From positions 87,510 through 151,509 of the forward strand of contig JAIEOS010000002.1 of NCBI GenBank assembly GCA_019750295.1: a stretch of 64,000 bases of DNA, written 5' to 3'. Under the pieces are notes generated by a model. That model searched no databases. It worked only from the letters and a program-made list of their open reading frames with translations, and was not told where the DNA came from. Of this stretch, positions 53,264 through 62,084 are shown piece after piece (the stretch's first letter is position 1; each line of letters begins with the position of its first letter). This DNA is from Bdellovibrionales bacterium (GTDB taxonomy: Bacteria > Bdellovibrionota > Bdellovibrionia > Bdellovibrionales > JAGQZY01). A program made the translations under genes and the position numbers.

Positions 53264-54151
53264 TTAGTTTTTAACAGAATTGCGCTTCTGAAGTTGCTGC
53301 AAGATCTCCTTTTGCAGGAGCTGGTCTTTGTCGGACAACCATTCGTTCACATTCACTCGAGCGTTCTTTTTAAAGAGGAGCCCTTCGCGGTCGACGATCT
53401 GTAAACTCATTTCACCCAAGCGAGGGGCTCGCGTACTGCGCTGACCCGATTTCATCCGCGATGATACGACCTTCGACAGGGATTTAAGGCTTTTTGCGAG
53501 CTCTTGATCTTTCAAAAGGTCTGCGAGTGGAAAGCTCGGGTTTCTTCGTCCAGAGTACATGGAGATAATGACCTCGTACTGCTCGGGTATTGCTGGGAGT
53601 TTTTTCATATCGCCGATTCTCACTTGTCCTGCATTTTGCTCGTCTTTATTTGTAGGGTAGTTTTTCACGCGAAAGTAACCACAGAAGTCGGTGTAAGAGC
53701 CGCGATCCGCTGTCTCTGGATCGGAAATCAGCTCGTAACTCTCATCTAAATTTGTGGCGGGAGTCGAACCGTTTTTATGAGACCACATATTGTCGGCATC
53801 GCGACGGTACCAATGAAAGTCGTAGTTAGGAGAGACGACCAATGCAATGAGCGTGTCGTCCTCTTTTTTATTGAATTCGAAAAACTCTGTAGGAATTAAG
53901 CCTAAGTCTTTTTCTGCGGCCGCATAAACATCTTCGCACTGAAGATCGGTGTACATTTCGTCGCTGGCTTCACCTGGTTGTGCGAAACTGTTGGTCACTC
54001 GATTGGTCGCATAATTATAGCAATTATTTCCGTACTGGATATCTCCATTCCAAAAATCCAGGTCCATCTTCGGGACTTTGAGCTGAGCCGGTTCGGCCTG
54101 AGCGATGATGGTGGCAATAAATATAAGACTTTGTACTATGATCAGTTTCAA
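53264..54151 (-). CDS. Secreted protein with NCYNYA motif, unknown function
   Basis: The best start is TTG 54151 behind AGGGGG, giving MKLIIVQSLIFIATIIAQAEP, a clear signal peptide; the frame before it has no such signal. The 275-residue mature part holds GNNCYNYATNRVTNSFAQPG, YDFHWYRRD, NMWSHKNGSTPATN and RGSYTDFCGYFRVKNYPTN. Cys followed later by His could be a cysteine-peptidase or amidase dyad, but the family name was not recognised. The C-terminal 110 residues are basic and helical. Confidence 0.6.
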   Translation of the reverse strand: MKLIIVQSLIFIATIIAQAEPAQLKVPKMDLDFWNGDIQYGNNCYNYATNRVTNSFAQPGEASDEMYTDLQCEDVYAAAEKDLGLIPTEFFEFNKKEDDTLIALVVSPNYDFHWYRRDADNMWSHKNGSTPATNLDESYELISDPETADRGSYTDFCGYFRVKNYPTNKDEQNAGQVRIGDMKKLPAIPEQYEVIISMYSGRRNPSFPLADLLKDQELAKSLKSLSKVVSSRMKSGQRSTRAPRLGEMSLQIVDREGLLFKKNARVNVNEWLSDKDQLLQKEILQQLQKRNSVKN

Positions 54152-54298
54152 GATTCCCCCTACTTTAGGGCTGTGACAATAGCTCATTGATAGCGGAAAT
54201 CCAACGGATATGACCTTGGCCCTTAGGGTTAAGATGTCTTTAGACATCCCATCCGCACGTGCTACACTGGGGCAAATACTAAATTCTAGGATGGATTT

Positions 54299-54961
54299 AT
54301 TTTTAAGCCGTTTGTTCTTTGCATCAGTGTTGCTTTCTTGTTTTTGGGGTGTCAGCGCGCCTCGAAAACGTCTTCAAAACTCGTGATTCAAGTTCCCACT
54401 GTTTTGGGGAAAGCAATGCCCTCGGGGCGGGACGTGTGTTACGGGGTGAGCGTTACCGCTAGTGATATTCCAATGTTTACAAATAGCTGTAGCCCCTCCT
54501 CTGGAATTATTGCAGGATTTGTCAAAGACGGGGATCCGATCGAGCTAGAAGTTCCTGTGGGTAACAACCGCAAAATTGAACTGTTCGTTTACCTTAAGCC
54601 TGTCAGAGACTCGGGCCCTTGTCCCAGAATTTCTGCTCCTTTGCCCTCCTCGCTTTTGTATTCGATTTATCGCATCGGCGTCGTCAATTCGGTGAACTTA
54701 GTCAACGCTACAGAAGTGATTCCCATCGAAATCGAATTCCCTGGAATCACTCAGCATGTGGTGAAGCAATATAATCTCCCCGTTGCTTGTGCACTTGGTA
54801 CTGCTCCCTCCGAAGCGAACTCCAGCGGATTCTATGTATCTACGTCCCAACAGACGAGTAGTGCGATCGGTTATAAACTGGAGGCGCGAGTTGGCCAGCC
54901 CCTTCCGGCCATCGAAGCCACTGATGGCGCAAATTATTTATTAAAAGGTTCAGTCCGATAG
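54299..54961 (+). CDS. Lipoprotein with disrupted start (probable frameshift)
   Basis: The main frame reads IFKPFVLCISVAFLFLGCQ..., a lipoprotein signal, but has no ATG, GTG or TTG before it; TTG 54338 would delete the signal. ATG 54291, behind CTAGG, is one base out of frame. Adding one T to the TTTTT run at 54300-54304 would join them as MDLFFKPFVL..FLGC. The mature part has cysteines (RDVCYGV, NSCSPSS, GPCPRIS, PVACALG) and beta strands. It ends 14 bases before the S74 gene, so the two are one operon. Sequencing error, phase variation or ATT start are the options. Confidence 0.6.
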   Translation: MFKPFVLCISVAFLFLGCQRASKTSSKLVIQVPTVLGKAMPSGRDVCYGVSVTASDIPMFTNSCSPSSGIIAGFVKDGDPIELEVPVGNNRKIELFVYLKPVRDSGPCPRISAPLPSSLLYSIYRIGVVNSVNLVNATEVIPIEIEFPGITQHVVKQYNLPVACALGTAPSEANSSGFYVSTSQQTSSAIGYKLEARVGQPLPAIEATDGANYLLKGSVR

Positions 54962-54975
54962 TCATTGGAGACTCT

Positions 54976-57141
54976 ATGAGAAAATATTCTTTGTTTTTTT
55001 TAGTTTCGTTTTTTGTAAGTGCGGCTGGAGCCACGCAAAAATTCGCTCAGCATATCAACTTCGATGGCGTTTTGCTAGACCCAAACACGAATGCCCCGAT
55101 CACCCCCAACCCCGATGTTAAAGTTCAAATCGTGGATCCTTCAGGGAATTGTATTTTATTTGAATCCGATTACGACAATTTAGTTTTGGGAAGTGATGGA
55201 AGCTTTTCGATCAAAATAGGCCCTGACGATTCTATCGGAGTGAGAAACACGAGCGTTGATGGGAATCTACCGTGGGAAAGAATATTTCAAAGTGTGGGAG
55301 AAATTCGCGCGGCGGGATCCACGGGTTGTGCTTCGGGGTTTAATCCGTTTTCGGCCTCGGGAAATCAGGATCGCAAAATTCGTGTGAGCGTGAATGGAAC
55401 GGCGTTAAGTCCTTTGTTCTCAATGTCGCCCGCGGCGATGGCCACGGTGGCGCAAACGCTCCAGGGGAAAGAGTTGGCGGATTTTATTCATGCGGACAAT
55501 AGCGGACACTTTGCCGTGAAGAGTGGCAAAGAAGTTCAGTTCTATAATACTTCGAACAGTAATTTCGTCGCTTTGCGAGCCCCGTCTTCGATCACATCAA
55601 ATAAGGTCTATGACCTTCCCTCGGCGGATGGCTCCAGTGGACAGGTTCTTACAACGAATGGCTCCGGAGTTTTGTCCTGGACTTCGCCTACGGCCACCGT
55701 TTCTGTGGGTGCCGGTGCTATGGGGACACCTTCAATGACGTTTAGTGCGGATACAGACACAGGTTTGTACAACCCTGCGAGCGATGAGATTGGTTTTACC
55801 TCAGGTGGTGTACCGAAGATGATTATTAAATCTGACGGAAAAATAGGGATCGGAACAACAAATCCATCTGTGCCGCTGGAAGTTAACGGAGCCGTCAATG
55901 CGACTTCATTTTCTGGGAACGGGGCGGGTCTTACCAATTTAAACGCCTCAAATCTATCAAGCGGAACAATACCTGTCGGGAGATTGGGCCAGTCAGGAAC
56001 TCCAAGTGCGACGACATTTCTGAGAGGAGACAACACATGGCAGACAGTTTCTGGTGGAGCCCCTGCGGGCTCAGCAAATGAAATTCAGTTTCGCCAGAAC
56101 GCAAGCACCTTTGGAAGTTCACCTGACTTTAGATGGAACGCGGCCAATGGTTCTCTCGAACTAGAGCGAAGTACAACAGACAAATTCCCTCTCATTTCAA
56201 GTACACTGAATTACTCCGGACCTTCAGCCGGAGGTGCTTTCGCGATTCGAGGTTTTGCAACTTCTACAGGCGCCACTCCGCAAATTTTTTCCGGAGTATA
56301 CGGCTTACTTCAGTTAGAAAGCGGCGGTGACCCATTCAATGCGGGTGGAGTTTTTCATTCAAAAAAGGCAAGTGGCAGCGGGACTACATCCATCACATCA
56401 GCTCTTGTTGGAGCTGTAGAGCACTCAGGAGGAACCACAACAAATATCGCTGCAGGACGTTTTTTTTACGTGTCTGGGGCTGGAAATGTCGATGCATACG
56501 GAGTTCATATCGGTAATGTCATGGGCACAAACAAGTGGTCCCTTTATTCTACGGATAGTTCAGCCCCAAGCTTTTTTGCAGGCAATGTTGGTGTCGGAAC
56601 TACTGATCCCTCTCAGAAACTCCACGTCGTTGGTAATCTTCGAGTGCAAGGTTCAATAGATTGTACGCTTGGAAATGGTTCTGGTGGAACGAACTGTTCT
56701 TCTGATATTCGTCTCAAAACAAACGTACAAGAGATTGAAAATCCATTACAAAAAATCTTATCTCTACGAGGAGTTGAGTTTGATTGGAATGAAAAATCTC
56801 AAAGTCCAGGTGATCATGCAATTGGTGTGGTTGCTCAAGATGTTGAGAAGGTGTTCCCGACGGCCGTCATTGATGATCCAAACTCGGGCTACAAGAAGGT
56901 CGATTACGCCGCTCTCGTTGCTCCTGTCATCCAAGCCTTTAAAGAGATAAACACACGTATTACAGAGCTTTCCAAAGTTTTTGAGAGGGACTCAAGGGAG
57001 ATTACCTTGGTTAAAGCTGAAAACGCGCTGCTTAAAGCCCGCGCCGACAAATCAGAGGCCGATGCAGCGAAACAAAAGCGTGAAAACGCTGAGATCAAAG
57101 CTCGTCTCGACAAAATCGAGAAGATGCTCAACTCAAAATGA
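54976..57141 (+). CDS. Secreted fibre-like protein with S74 intramolecular chaperone
   Basis: A signal peptide (1-20, ending GAT) leads into an N-terminal domain like those of carboxypeptidase-type adhesin heads (FDGVLLDPNTNAPITPNPDV), then collagen-like and fibre repeats (FSGNGAGLTNLNASNLSSGTIPVGRL, SPDFRWNAANGSLELERS), and a C-terminal peptidase S74 domain from about 570: CSSDIRLKTNVQEIENPLQKIL with nucleophile Ser576, then IGVVAQDVEKVFP and VDYAALVAPVIQAFKEI. A coiled coil ends it. S74 domains trimerise and then cut themselves off phage tail-fibre and similar proteins. Candidate trimeric surface adhesin. Confidence 0.88.
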   Translation: MRKYSLFFLVSFFVSAAGATQKFAQHINFDGVLLDPNTNAPITPNPDVKVQIVDPSGNCILFESDYDNLVLGSDGSFSIKIGPDDSIGVRNTSVDGNLPWERIFQSVGEIRAAGSTGCASGFNPFSASGNQDRKIRVSVNGTALSPLFSMSPAAMATVAQTLQGKELADFIHADNSGHFAVKSGKEVQFYNTSNSNFVALRAPSSITSNKVYDLPSADGSSGQVLTTNGSGVLSWTSPTATVSVGAGAMGTPSMTFSADTDTGLYNPASDEIGFTSGGVPKMIIKSDGKIGIGTTNPSVPLEVNGAVNATSFSGNGAGLTNLNASNLSSGTIPVGRLGQSGTPSATTFLRGDNTWQTVSGGAPAGSANEIQFRQNASTFGSSPDFRWNAANGSLELERSTTDKFPLISSTLNYSGPSAGGAFAIRGFATSTGATPQIFSGVYGLLQLESGGDPFNAGGVFHSKKASGSGTTSITSALVGAVEHSGGTTTNIAAGRFFYVSGAGNVDAYGVHIGNVMGTNKWSLYSTDSSAPSFFAGNVGVGTTDPSQKLHVVGNLRVQGSIDCTLGNGSGGTNCSSDIRLKTNVQEIENPLQKILSLRGVEFDWNEKSQSPGDHAIGVVAQDVEKVFPTAVIDDPNSGYKKVDYAALVAPVIQAFKEINTRITELSKVFERDSREITLVKAENALLKARADKSEADAAKQKRENAEIKARLDKIEKMLNSK

Positions 57142-57171
57142 GCTCGCAGACGGCTGATGAATAACAGTGGG

Positions 57172-57188
57172 CCCGACCTAGGGTCGGG
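57172..57188. terminator. Bidirectional terminator-like hairpin
   Basis: CCCGACC (57172-57178) and GGTCGGG (57182-57188) with a 3-nt loop, between convergent genes; GTTCTAATT follows on the plus strand. Confidence 0.6.
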
Positions 57189-57198
57189 GTTCTAATTA

Positions 57199-57855
57199 TT
57201 ACAGCTCACGAATCACTTGGTCGGCGTTGGCGATGGATCTGTTCATGTCGACCATTAGCGCTTGAATGTCTTTTTCGATGCGAACAGATTCTTTCTTGAG
57301 AGAGCCCACGGCTTTCGCGTTGAGGTTGTGTTTGAGGTAGAGCACCTGGTCCTTAAACTTCGTAAGGACAGGTTTCATTTTCGCCTCCGACGTCTTTAGA
57401 CTTTTATGGAGTTCCTGATACTTGGCTTTGGTTTCATCGAGAGAGGCTTTACTTTTCGTGCGAAGATCGGCAGTGCTGATCTGTGAAATCTCTTTGGACC
57501 ATTCTTCAAAAAGATCACCGGCCACGGTTTCCATCTTTTGGATGCTGCCTTTCACGTCGTTCACTCGAGCCTCGGTGCTTCGATAAGAGGAGTTGAGAGA
57601 GTTGTAGCTCTTTTCTAAATTGCCACCGTCGAAACTATAGACTTCTTTAAGTTTGGTGAGAGCGTCCTTAAACGCTTCGCCCGTTTCTTCTTGATCTTCT
57701 TTAGCGTTTGCGACTTCGCGTTTAAACAAGTCCCTTTTTTCCACGCCGACCACTTCCCATGCCGAGTATTTCGCATTGCGAGCGACTTTGTTCACAGCAC
57801 TTTGGCAAGCGACGAGAAAAAAACCTGTCAACGGAATAAATAACAACAATTTCAC
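57199..57855 (-). CDS. DUF2959 lipoprotein
   Basis: GTG 57855 lies 5 bases after AAGGAGG; the frame extends upstream but this start gives the natural lipoprotein signal MKLLLFIPLTGFFLVAC (Cys17). The rest is helical coiled coil: YSAWEVVGVEKRDLFKREVANAKEDQEE, DGGNLEKSYNSLNSSYRSTEARV, RIEKDIQALMVDMNRSIANAD, matching DUF2959. It probably sits in the periplasm. It is divergent from the DUF4112 gene. Confidence 0.82.
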   Translation of the reverse strand: MKLLLFIPLTGFFLVACQSAVNKVARNAKYSAWEVVGVEKRDLFKREVANAKEDQEETGEAFKDALTKLKEVYSFDGGNLEKSYNSLNSSYRSTEARVNDVKGSIQKMETVAGDLFEEWSKEISQISTADLRTKSKASLDETKAKYQELHKSLKTSEAKMKPVLTKFKDQVLYLKHNLNAKAVGSLKKESVRIEKDIQALMVDMNRSIANADQVIREL

Positions 57856-57924
57856 CAAGGCCTCCTTGTGGATTTTTATTTTGAACATATATTCAGAGAT
57901 GTGACAACCGCGGAGGATGCAACT

Positions 57925-58392
57925 ATGGCTCAGGGTATAACGGATCTCAAAAAACTTTCTGAATTTCTTGATACAAAATATCGTCTGCCGGGAGGATTTC
58001 GAATCGGTTGGGACGGGATCATTGGCTTTATTCCTGGCTTAGGAGATCTTGTCAGCAACATTCTCTCCTCCTACATTATGGCTCGCGCGGCGATGGTCGG
58101 AGCTCCCCCCGCTGTGATTCTGCGAATGGGGATCAATGTTCTCATCGATAACGTCGTTGATATCGTTCCTATCTTTGGAAACTTCTTTGATATTTTTTGG
58201 AAGTCGAATACACGAAACGTTGCGCTGGTTGAGAAGTATATGAACAATCCCCGCGGTGTGAATCGTTCCTCCAAGTGGATGGTGTTTGCGACTTTAGTCT
58301 TTATTCTCGGACTATTGGCAGCGAGTGTGGGTGTGGTTGTTCTGATCACTCTGAAGGTCTTAGAATACGTGATGCAATCTCAGGGGTGGTAA
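57925..58392 (+). CDS. DUF4112 membrane protein
   Basis: ATG 57925 follows GGAGGATGCAACT, 155 residues. KLSEFLDTKYRLPGGFRIGWDGIIGFIPGLGDLVSN and VLIDNVVDIVPIFGNFFDIFWKSNTRN are the DUF4112 signature, with hydrophobic stretches between and a final transmembrane helix (ATLVFILGLLAASVGVVVLI). Function unknown; inner membrane. Confidence 0.88.
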   Translation: MAQGITDLKKLSEFLDTKYRLPGGFRIGWDGIIGFIPGLGDLVSNILSSYIMARAAMVGAPPAVILRMGINVLIDNVVDIVPIFGNFFDIFWKSNTRNVALVEKYMNNPRGVNRSSKWMVFATLVFILGLLAASVGVVVLITLKVLEYVMQSQGW

Positions 58393-58519
58393 CTTCGGCT
58401 GTTTAGGCCCGCCCATCGTCAGAGAAGATTCTCGATGAGAGCTGAATTCCTCATCGGATCAGAGGGAAATCTGGTCATCGGTCTAGCGTTAATTTCGCTT
58501 AACAAACCGATATTATATT

Positions 58520-59482
58520 GTGAATTTACTTAGATTTTCCATATTTCTTAAACGTTTTGGTCAGCTGTTGGTTCAGCTGTCGATCGTCGCAGTGACGTTG
58601 TCGTGCTCCAAAGACGACAGCCAGTTTTATTATGGGATTCTCGATGTCCAAACTCCTAAGCTTGTGATCGCGAGCAATCAAGCGGGAAGTACTGCGCTGG
58701 TCATGTACGATCTGCAGGGGAACTTTTTGCGAGTTCTTGAAGACTATTCCTCCAGTGTGCTCACACCGAGAGGAATGGCGGCGATTGATCCGCTCAATCT
58801 CTTTGTAGCTATTGATGGGGGTACGAGCGATATCATCCAGCGCGTAAATGTGGTGGATGGGCCTGTGCAAACTATCGCCGACTCCAATATTAATGGAAAC
58901 ATTTTTCAGATGCGCCGACATCCCACTCACGGAAACTTCGTCATCGAAACAGCCACCATCGAATCTTTTACCGATGATGGACGAAGAATTGGAGCGCCCC
59001 GAATCACGGCAACGGTTCCCGGCTGTGGTCTCACGACTCCTCGGGGCATGGCCTTTACTCAGCAAGGCAACCTGGCCGTGGTCGATACGGGCACTGATGA
59101 TTTAGTGATCTTCAATGTGACAAATCCGGCGGCCACAACTTGTGTTGTGGCGAACACGACTTTTGGAAACGTGGATCCCGTCGCAGTTCTTGCGCATTCC
59201 GATGGGTTCCTTTACGTGGCCACAACGGGAGATGATCGAATCTATCGTTTTAACGGAAACGGTGTGGGTGCACCCGTAACCATCTTTAATAACATCGCTC
59301 TGATCAATAATCCTCAAGCCCTCCTCGAGATGCCGGATGGAAGTATTCTCGTGGCTTCAGAGGGAACTAATAATATCGTTCGTATCCTCACGGATGGGAC
59401 TTACGTCAATGGAATTCCGTTCATCTTTGATCTCTACACGAACTCTATTAGTGACATGATTCTCCTGCAGGAGACCCAGTGA
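58520..59482 (+). CDS. Lipoprotein with NHL/SMP-30-like beta-propeller
   Basis: GTG 58520 starts a lipoprotein signal ending VAVTLSC (Cys29). Six or so repeats of an open propeller follow: AGSTALVMYDLQGNFLRVLE, LNLFVAIDGGTSDIIQRV, GNLAVVDTGTDDLVIFNV, GFLYVATTGDDRIYRFNG, GSILVASEGTNNIVRILTDG. The spacing is that of NHL repeats. It overlaps the following barrel gene (GTGA), so it may be bound to the same outer-membrane site. Ligand unknown. Confidence 0.8.
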   Translation: MNLLRFSIFLKRFGQLLVQLSIVAVTLSCSKDDSQFYYGILDVQTPKLVIASNQAGSTALVMYDLQGNFLRVLEDYSSSVLTPRGMAAIDPLNLFVAIDGGTSDIIQRVNVVDGPVQTIADSNINGNIFQMRRHPTHGNFVIETATIESFTDDGRRIGAPRITATVPGCGLTTPRGMAFTQQGNLAVVDTGTDDLVIFNVTNPAATTCVVANTTFGNVDPVAVLAHSDGFLYVATTGDDRIYRFNGNGVGAPVTIFNNIALINNPQALLEMPDGSILVASEGTNNIVRILTDGTYVNGIPFIFDLYTNSISDMILLQETQ

Positions 59483-60204
59483 AATTTTTAATCTTCCTGA
59501 GTCTGATTTTACTTTCCGCACTCCCGGCTCAAGCCTGGGATTTAGATCTTGCGGCGGGGTACAATATGCTCGAAATCGAAAATTTCGATGGTTCTAAGGC
59601 GTTCTCCAACGGTTTTTCTGGCCAACTTGGTGCACATTACTCTTTGGTTCAGCGGGAAAAGTTTCGTTTTGGAATTCGCGCTTTGGGTGAGTACTCCGAG
59701 ATGAAGAACGACGCGAACAACTCGCTCGCCCAAGAGCAAACTCGTCTCTTCACCGTGGGTGCAGGCGTAGAGATGCGCATTCATCGGTTTTTCCTGGGAG
59801 TTCTGTACACATATAATCGGCCAGAGATCCGTATCAGCGGCGTTCTCAATAATTCCGAAAGGTATTCGTTTTATTCTCCTCATGTTGAGCTCGGTTATGA
59901 GCTTGAGCTGTCTCACTCGGCGCTTCGGCTGTATTACCGTCGAACGGACACAGAGATTCCCCGAGCCGATACCGGATTCGCCTCCGACTCCAGCTACACC
60001 AGCCATGGCTTTTTTCTAGGTCTTCGATTTCATCTGGGAAGTCCGGCTCCGGCCGCGAACACCTACGAAAGCTCCTATTCCTCGGATTATATGCCTTCCA
60101 CTCAAAGTACCAGTGGCGAAAGCTCGTTTTATAGTACTCCGTCTGTGGATCATAGCCGGCGAAATTCCTTTAGACCTCGGCCCTCAACTCGTCTATCCTA
60201 CTAG
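59479..60204 (+). CDS. Outer-membrane barrel-like protein
   Basis: GTG 59479 overlaps the stop of the propeller gene. Signal peptide 1-19 (ending AQA) then about 170 residues of barrel-like strands (LDLAAGYNMLEIENF, RFGIRALGEYSEM, FFLGVLYTYNRPEIRI, HVELGYELELSHSALRLYYRR, GFFLGLRFHLG), followed by a Ser/Tyr-rich, low-complexity tail of 50 residues (SSYSSDYMPSTQSTSGES). The tail is unusual after a barrel and could face the periplasm or surface. Confidence 0.65.
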   Translation: MKFLIFLSLILLSALPAQAWDLDLAAGYNMLEIENFDGSKAFSNGFSGQLGAHYSLVQREKFRFGIRALGEYSEMKNDANNSLAQEQTRLFTVGAGVEMRIHRFFLGVLYTYNRPEIRISGVLNNSERYSFYSPHVELGYELELSHSALRLYYRRTDTEIPRADTGFASDSSYTSHGFFLGLRFHLGSPAPAANTYESSYSSDYMPSTQSTSGESSFYSTPSVDHSRRNSFRPRPSTRLSY

Positions 60205-60206
60205 GG

Positions 60207-60605
60207 ATGAATTCACACAAGCCCATTTTATTTTTTGACGGTGTTTGCAATCTCTGCAACGGTGTTGTCGACGTTTTGGTTCGATACGATTCTCAAGGGA
60301 AGCTGATGTTCGCTTCATTGCAAGGAAAGACGGCCCAGGAGTATCTCCCGGAAGCTCACCGGTCCAATTTAGAAAGTGTTGTTCTCTACGATCAAGGACG
60401 CTGCTACGTTCGTTCTGCCGCTGTTCGAAGAGTGCTCGTTCATCTCGGTGGGCCATGGAAACTATTTTTGGGATTTTATATTCTGCCGGAATTCATTCTG
60501 GATTTTATTTACAAATGGATCGCTCGTCACCGATATCATCTGTTTGGTAAAAAACAAACCTGCCGCGTGCCCAGTGCTGAAGAGCGCGCGCGATTTTTAG
60601 ATTAG
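60207..60605 (+). CDS. DCC-family (DUF393) thiol-disulfide oxidoreductase-like protein
   Basis: The 132-residue protein begins KPILFFDGVCNLCNGVVDVLVRYD; DGVCNLCN is the defining DxxCxxC motif of the DCC family, a thioredoxin-like group. LFASLQGKTAQEYL and the C-terminal RYHLFGKKQTCRVPSAEERARFLD agree. It starts one base after the barrel gene stop region and ends by overlapping the convergent gene. Redox partner unknown. Confidence 0.88.
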   Translation: MNSHKPILFFDGVCNLCNGVVDVLVRYDSQGKLMFASLQGKTAQEYLPEAHRSNLESVVLYDQGRCYVRSAAVRRVLVHLGGPWKLFLGFYILPEFILDFIYKWIARHRYHLFGKKQTCRVPSAEERARFLD

Positions 60606-62017
60606 CGAATATTTAAAGCTTCGACGAATTTTGCCGCCAACTGGTGAGCCTCTTTTTCAAGGGGCTGATCTTTGTACCAACGCCCACCCACTTTTCCCAT
60701 CAGCTGGTAAGCCACAGGACCGCTATTGTAATAGCGAATATTTTCGTCATAGGCGGCGGGGGTGTCGTGCTGGAGACCGTGGATGATCTCCTGAGCGAGA
60801 ACGGCGATAAAATAACGTTGAAACTCGGCGTCGGTAGTGATCGCTTTTACCGATTTAAAATCATTGTAATCAAAAGTAATGACGCGATCTTTGGGACTAA
60901 AGTGAGCTGTAACTCCGGACAACTGTATATCGCTTGCGACCTGTACAGATATGGGTGTCGATGCGAGGTTATAATCGAGGACAGTGTTCACGAGTGTCTG
61001 ACTCAAAGCCTTGAGAGTCTCCGGGGATGTCATATCAATTTTATTTTTAACAAAATACTGACTCTGCTTTAAATCCTGAGCCACACGCTCAAGAAGAGCT
61101 TCTAACTTTTTAAGGAAGGGCGCTGGAGTCGGCGCATAGAGTGATGGATCTCTTAAAATGTGTCGCGACTGATTCGAAGGCTGACCCCACGAGATAGGCT
61201 TTCCGACGAGCGAAATTGATATCGTAGTGCCTTCAAGAATGTAATAGTTTTTTGCACCTTCGGGTCCTAAGGATGAGCCCTGAGCCGTATTGATCGCAAA
61301 AGTGACCGACGTGGTACCGATCGCGACAAGCCACGGCCAGTTTTTTTGTTCAACGAAGAGTTGGACTAAACTCGGAATGATCGTGCTTCGAATTTTGTCC
61401 GTGGTTTTTTCGCTGAGTTCGGAAACGGAGTAGGCCAGGGCCAAGAGCTTAAGCAGGCGTGTTTCATTGTCCGAATCCACCGAAAGTATGTCGATGTGTT
61501 CGTTTTTATTTTTTTGAGACACGGTGAAGATTCCAGAATTTAAAACGGCCTCGAGATTTTTCAACAGATCAAAGTTTAAATAGGGAGAGAGAGCAGCCAG
61601 CACATACTCAGTGCTTTTGGCCCCAAAGTAGATCTGAAATTCGGTGAGAGAGACTTCTTTGTCGTTAGCCTCGTAGGCGGTGAGTTGCAAATCTCCATCG
61701 TCTCCGACCACTTGAGTGCTAGGAGTTGCGTTGAGATATTTTTGAGTGGCCTGACTCATTTCGCAAACCACGTGATTGGCTTCGTCGGGAGAGATGGATT
61801 TATCTTTATTAGCATCGACCGTTTGTTCGAGCCAGTATTCAAAGTGCTCGGGGACGTGTGTCGTATCGCCGTCAAAAAGGAGTTTTAAAAATCCATCGTA
61901 GGTTATCGATTGAGTGATCCGTTGGTCACAAGTTAACGAAATCACTTGAGATGGCGGTAATGCCATGGCGAAATTAAAAGAAAAAACGAGAAAGACAAAT
62001 GATAGCGATCGACCCAC
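60602..62017 (-). CDS. Secreted EF-hand protein with QExxH site
   Basis: Signal peptide 1-19 (ending AMA). A canonical EF-hand loop is present at 68-79 (DANKDKSISPDE) and a second, less regular one near 105-116 (GDDGDLQLTAYE), so calcium binding is likely. Near the C-terminus LAQEIIHGLQHD recalls a gluzincin helix, but with Gln in place of the first His; LEKEAHQLAAKF follows about 40 residues later, where a third ligand (Glu) would be expected. It may be an inactive or atypical peptidase. 471 residues; no named family. Confidence 0.65.
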   Translation of the reverse strand: MGRSLSFVFLVFSFNFAMALPPSQVISLTCDQRITQSITYDGFLKLLFDGDTTHVPEHFEYWLEQTVDANKDKSISPDEANHVVCEMSQATQKYLNATPSTQVVGDDGDLQLTAYEANDKEVSLTEFQIYFGAKSTEYVLAALSPYLNFDLLKNLEAVLNSGIFTVSQKNKNEHIDILSVDSDNETRLLKLLALAYSVSELSEKTTDKIRSTIIPSLVQLFVEQKNWPWLVAIGTTSVTFAINTAQGSSLGPEGAKNYYILEGTTISISLVGKPISWGQPSNQSRHILRDPSLYAPTPAPFLKKLEALLERVAQDLKQSQYFVKNKIDMTSPETLKALSQTLVNTVLDYNLASTPISVQVASDIQLSGVTAHFSPKDRVITFDYNDFKSVKAITTDAEFQRYFIAVLAQEIIHGLQHDTPAAYDENIRYYNSGPVAYQLMGKVGGRWYKDQPLEKEAHQLAAKFVEALNIR

Positions 62018-62084
62018 AAAACCCCTTTTGGCCCCCGGGTTGGCAATATAAGGGATTTCGACGGGATGCCGCTACAAAATAAGG

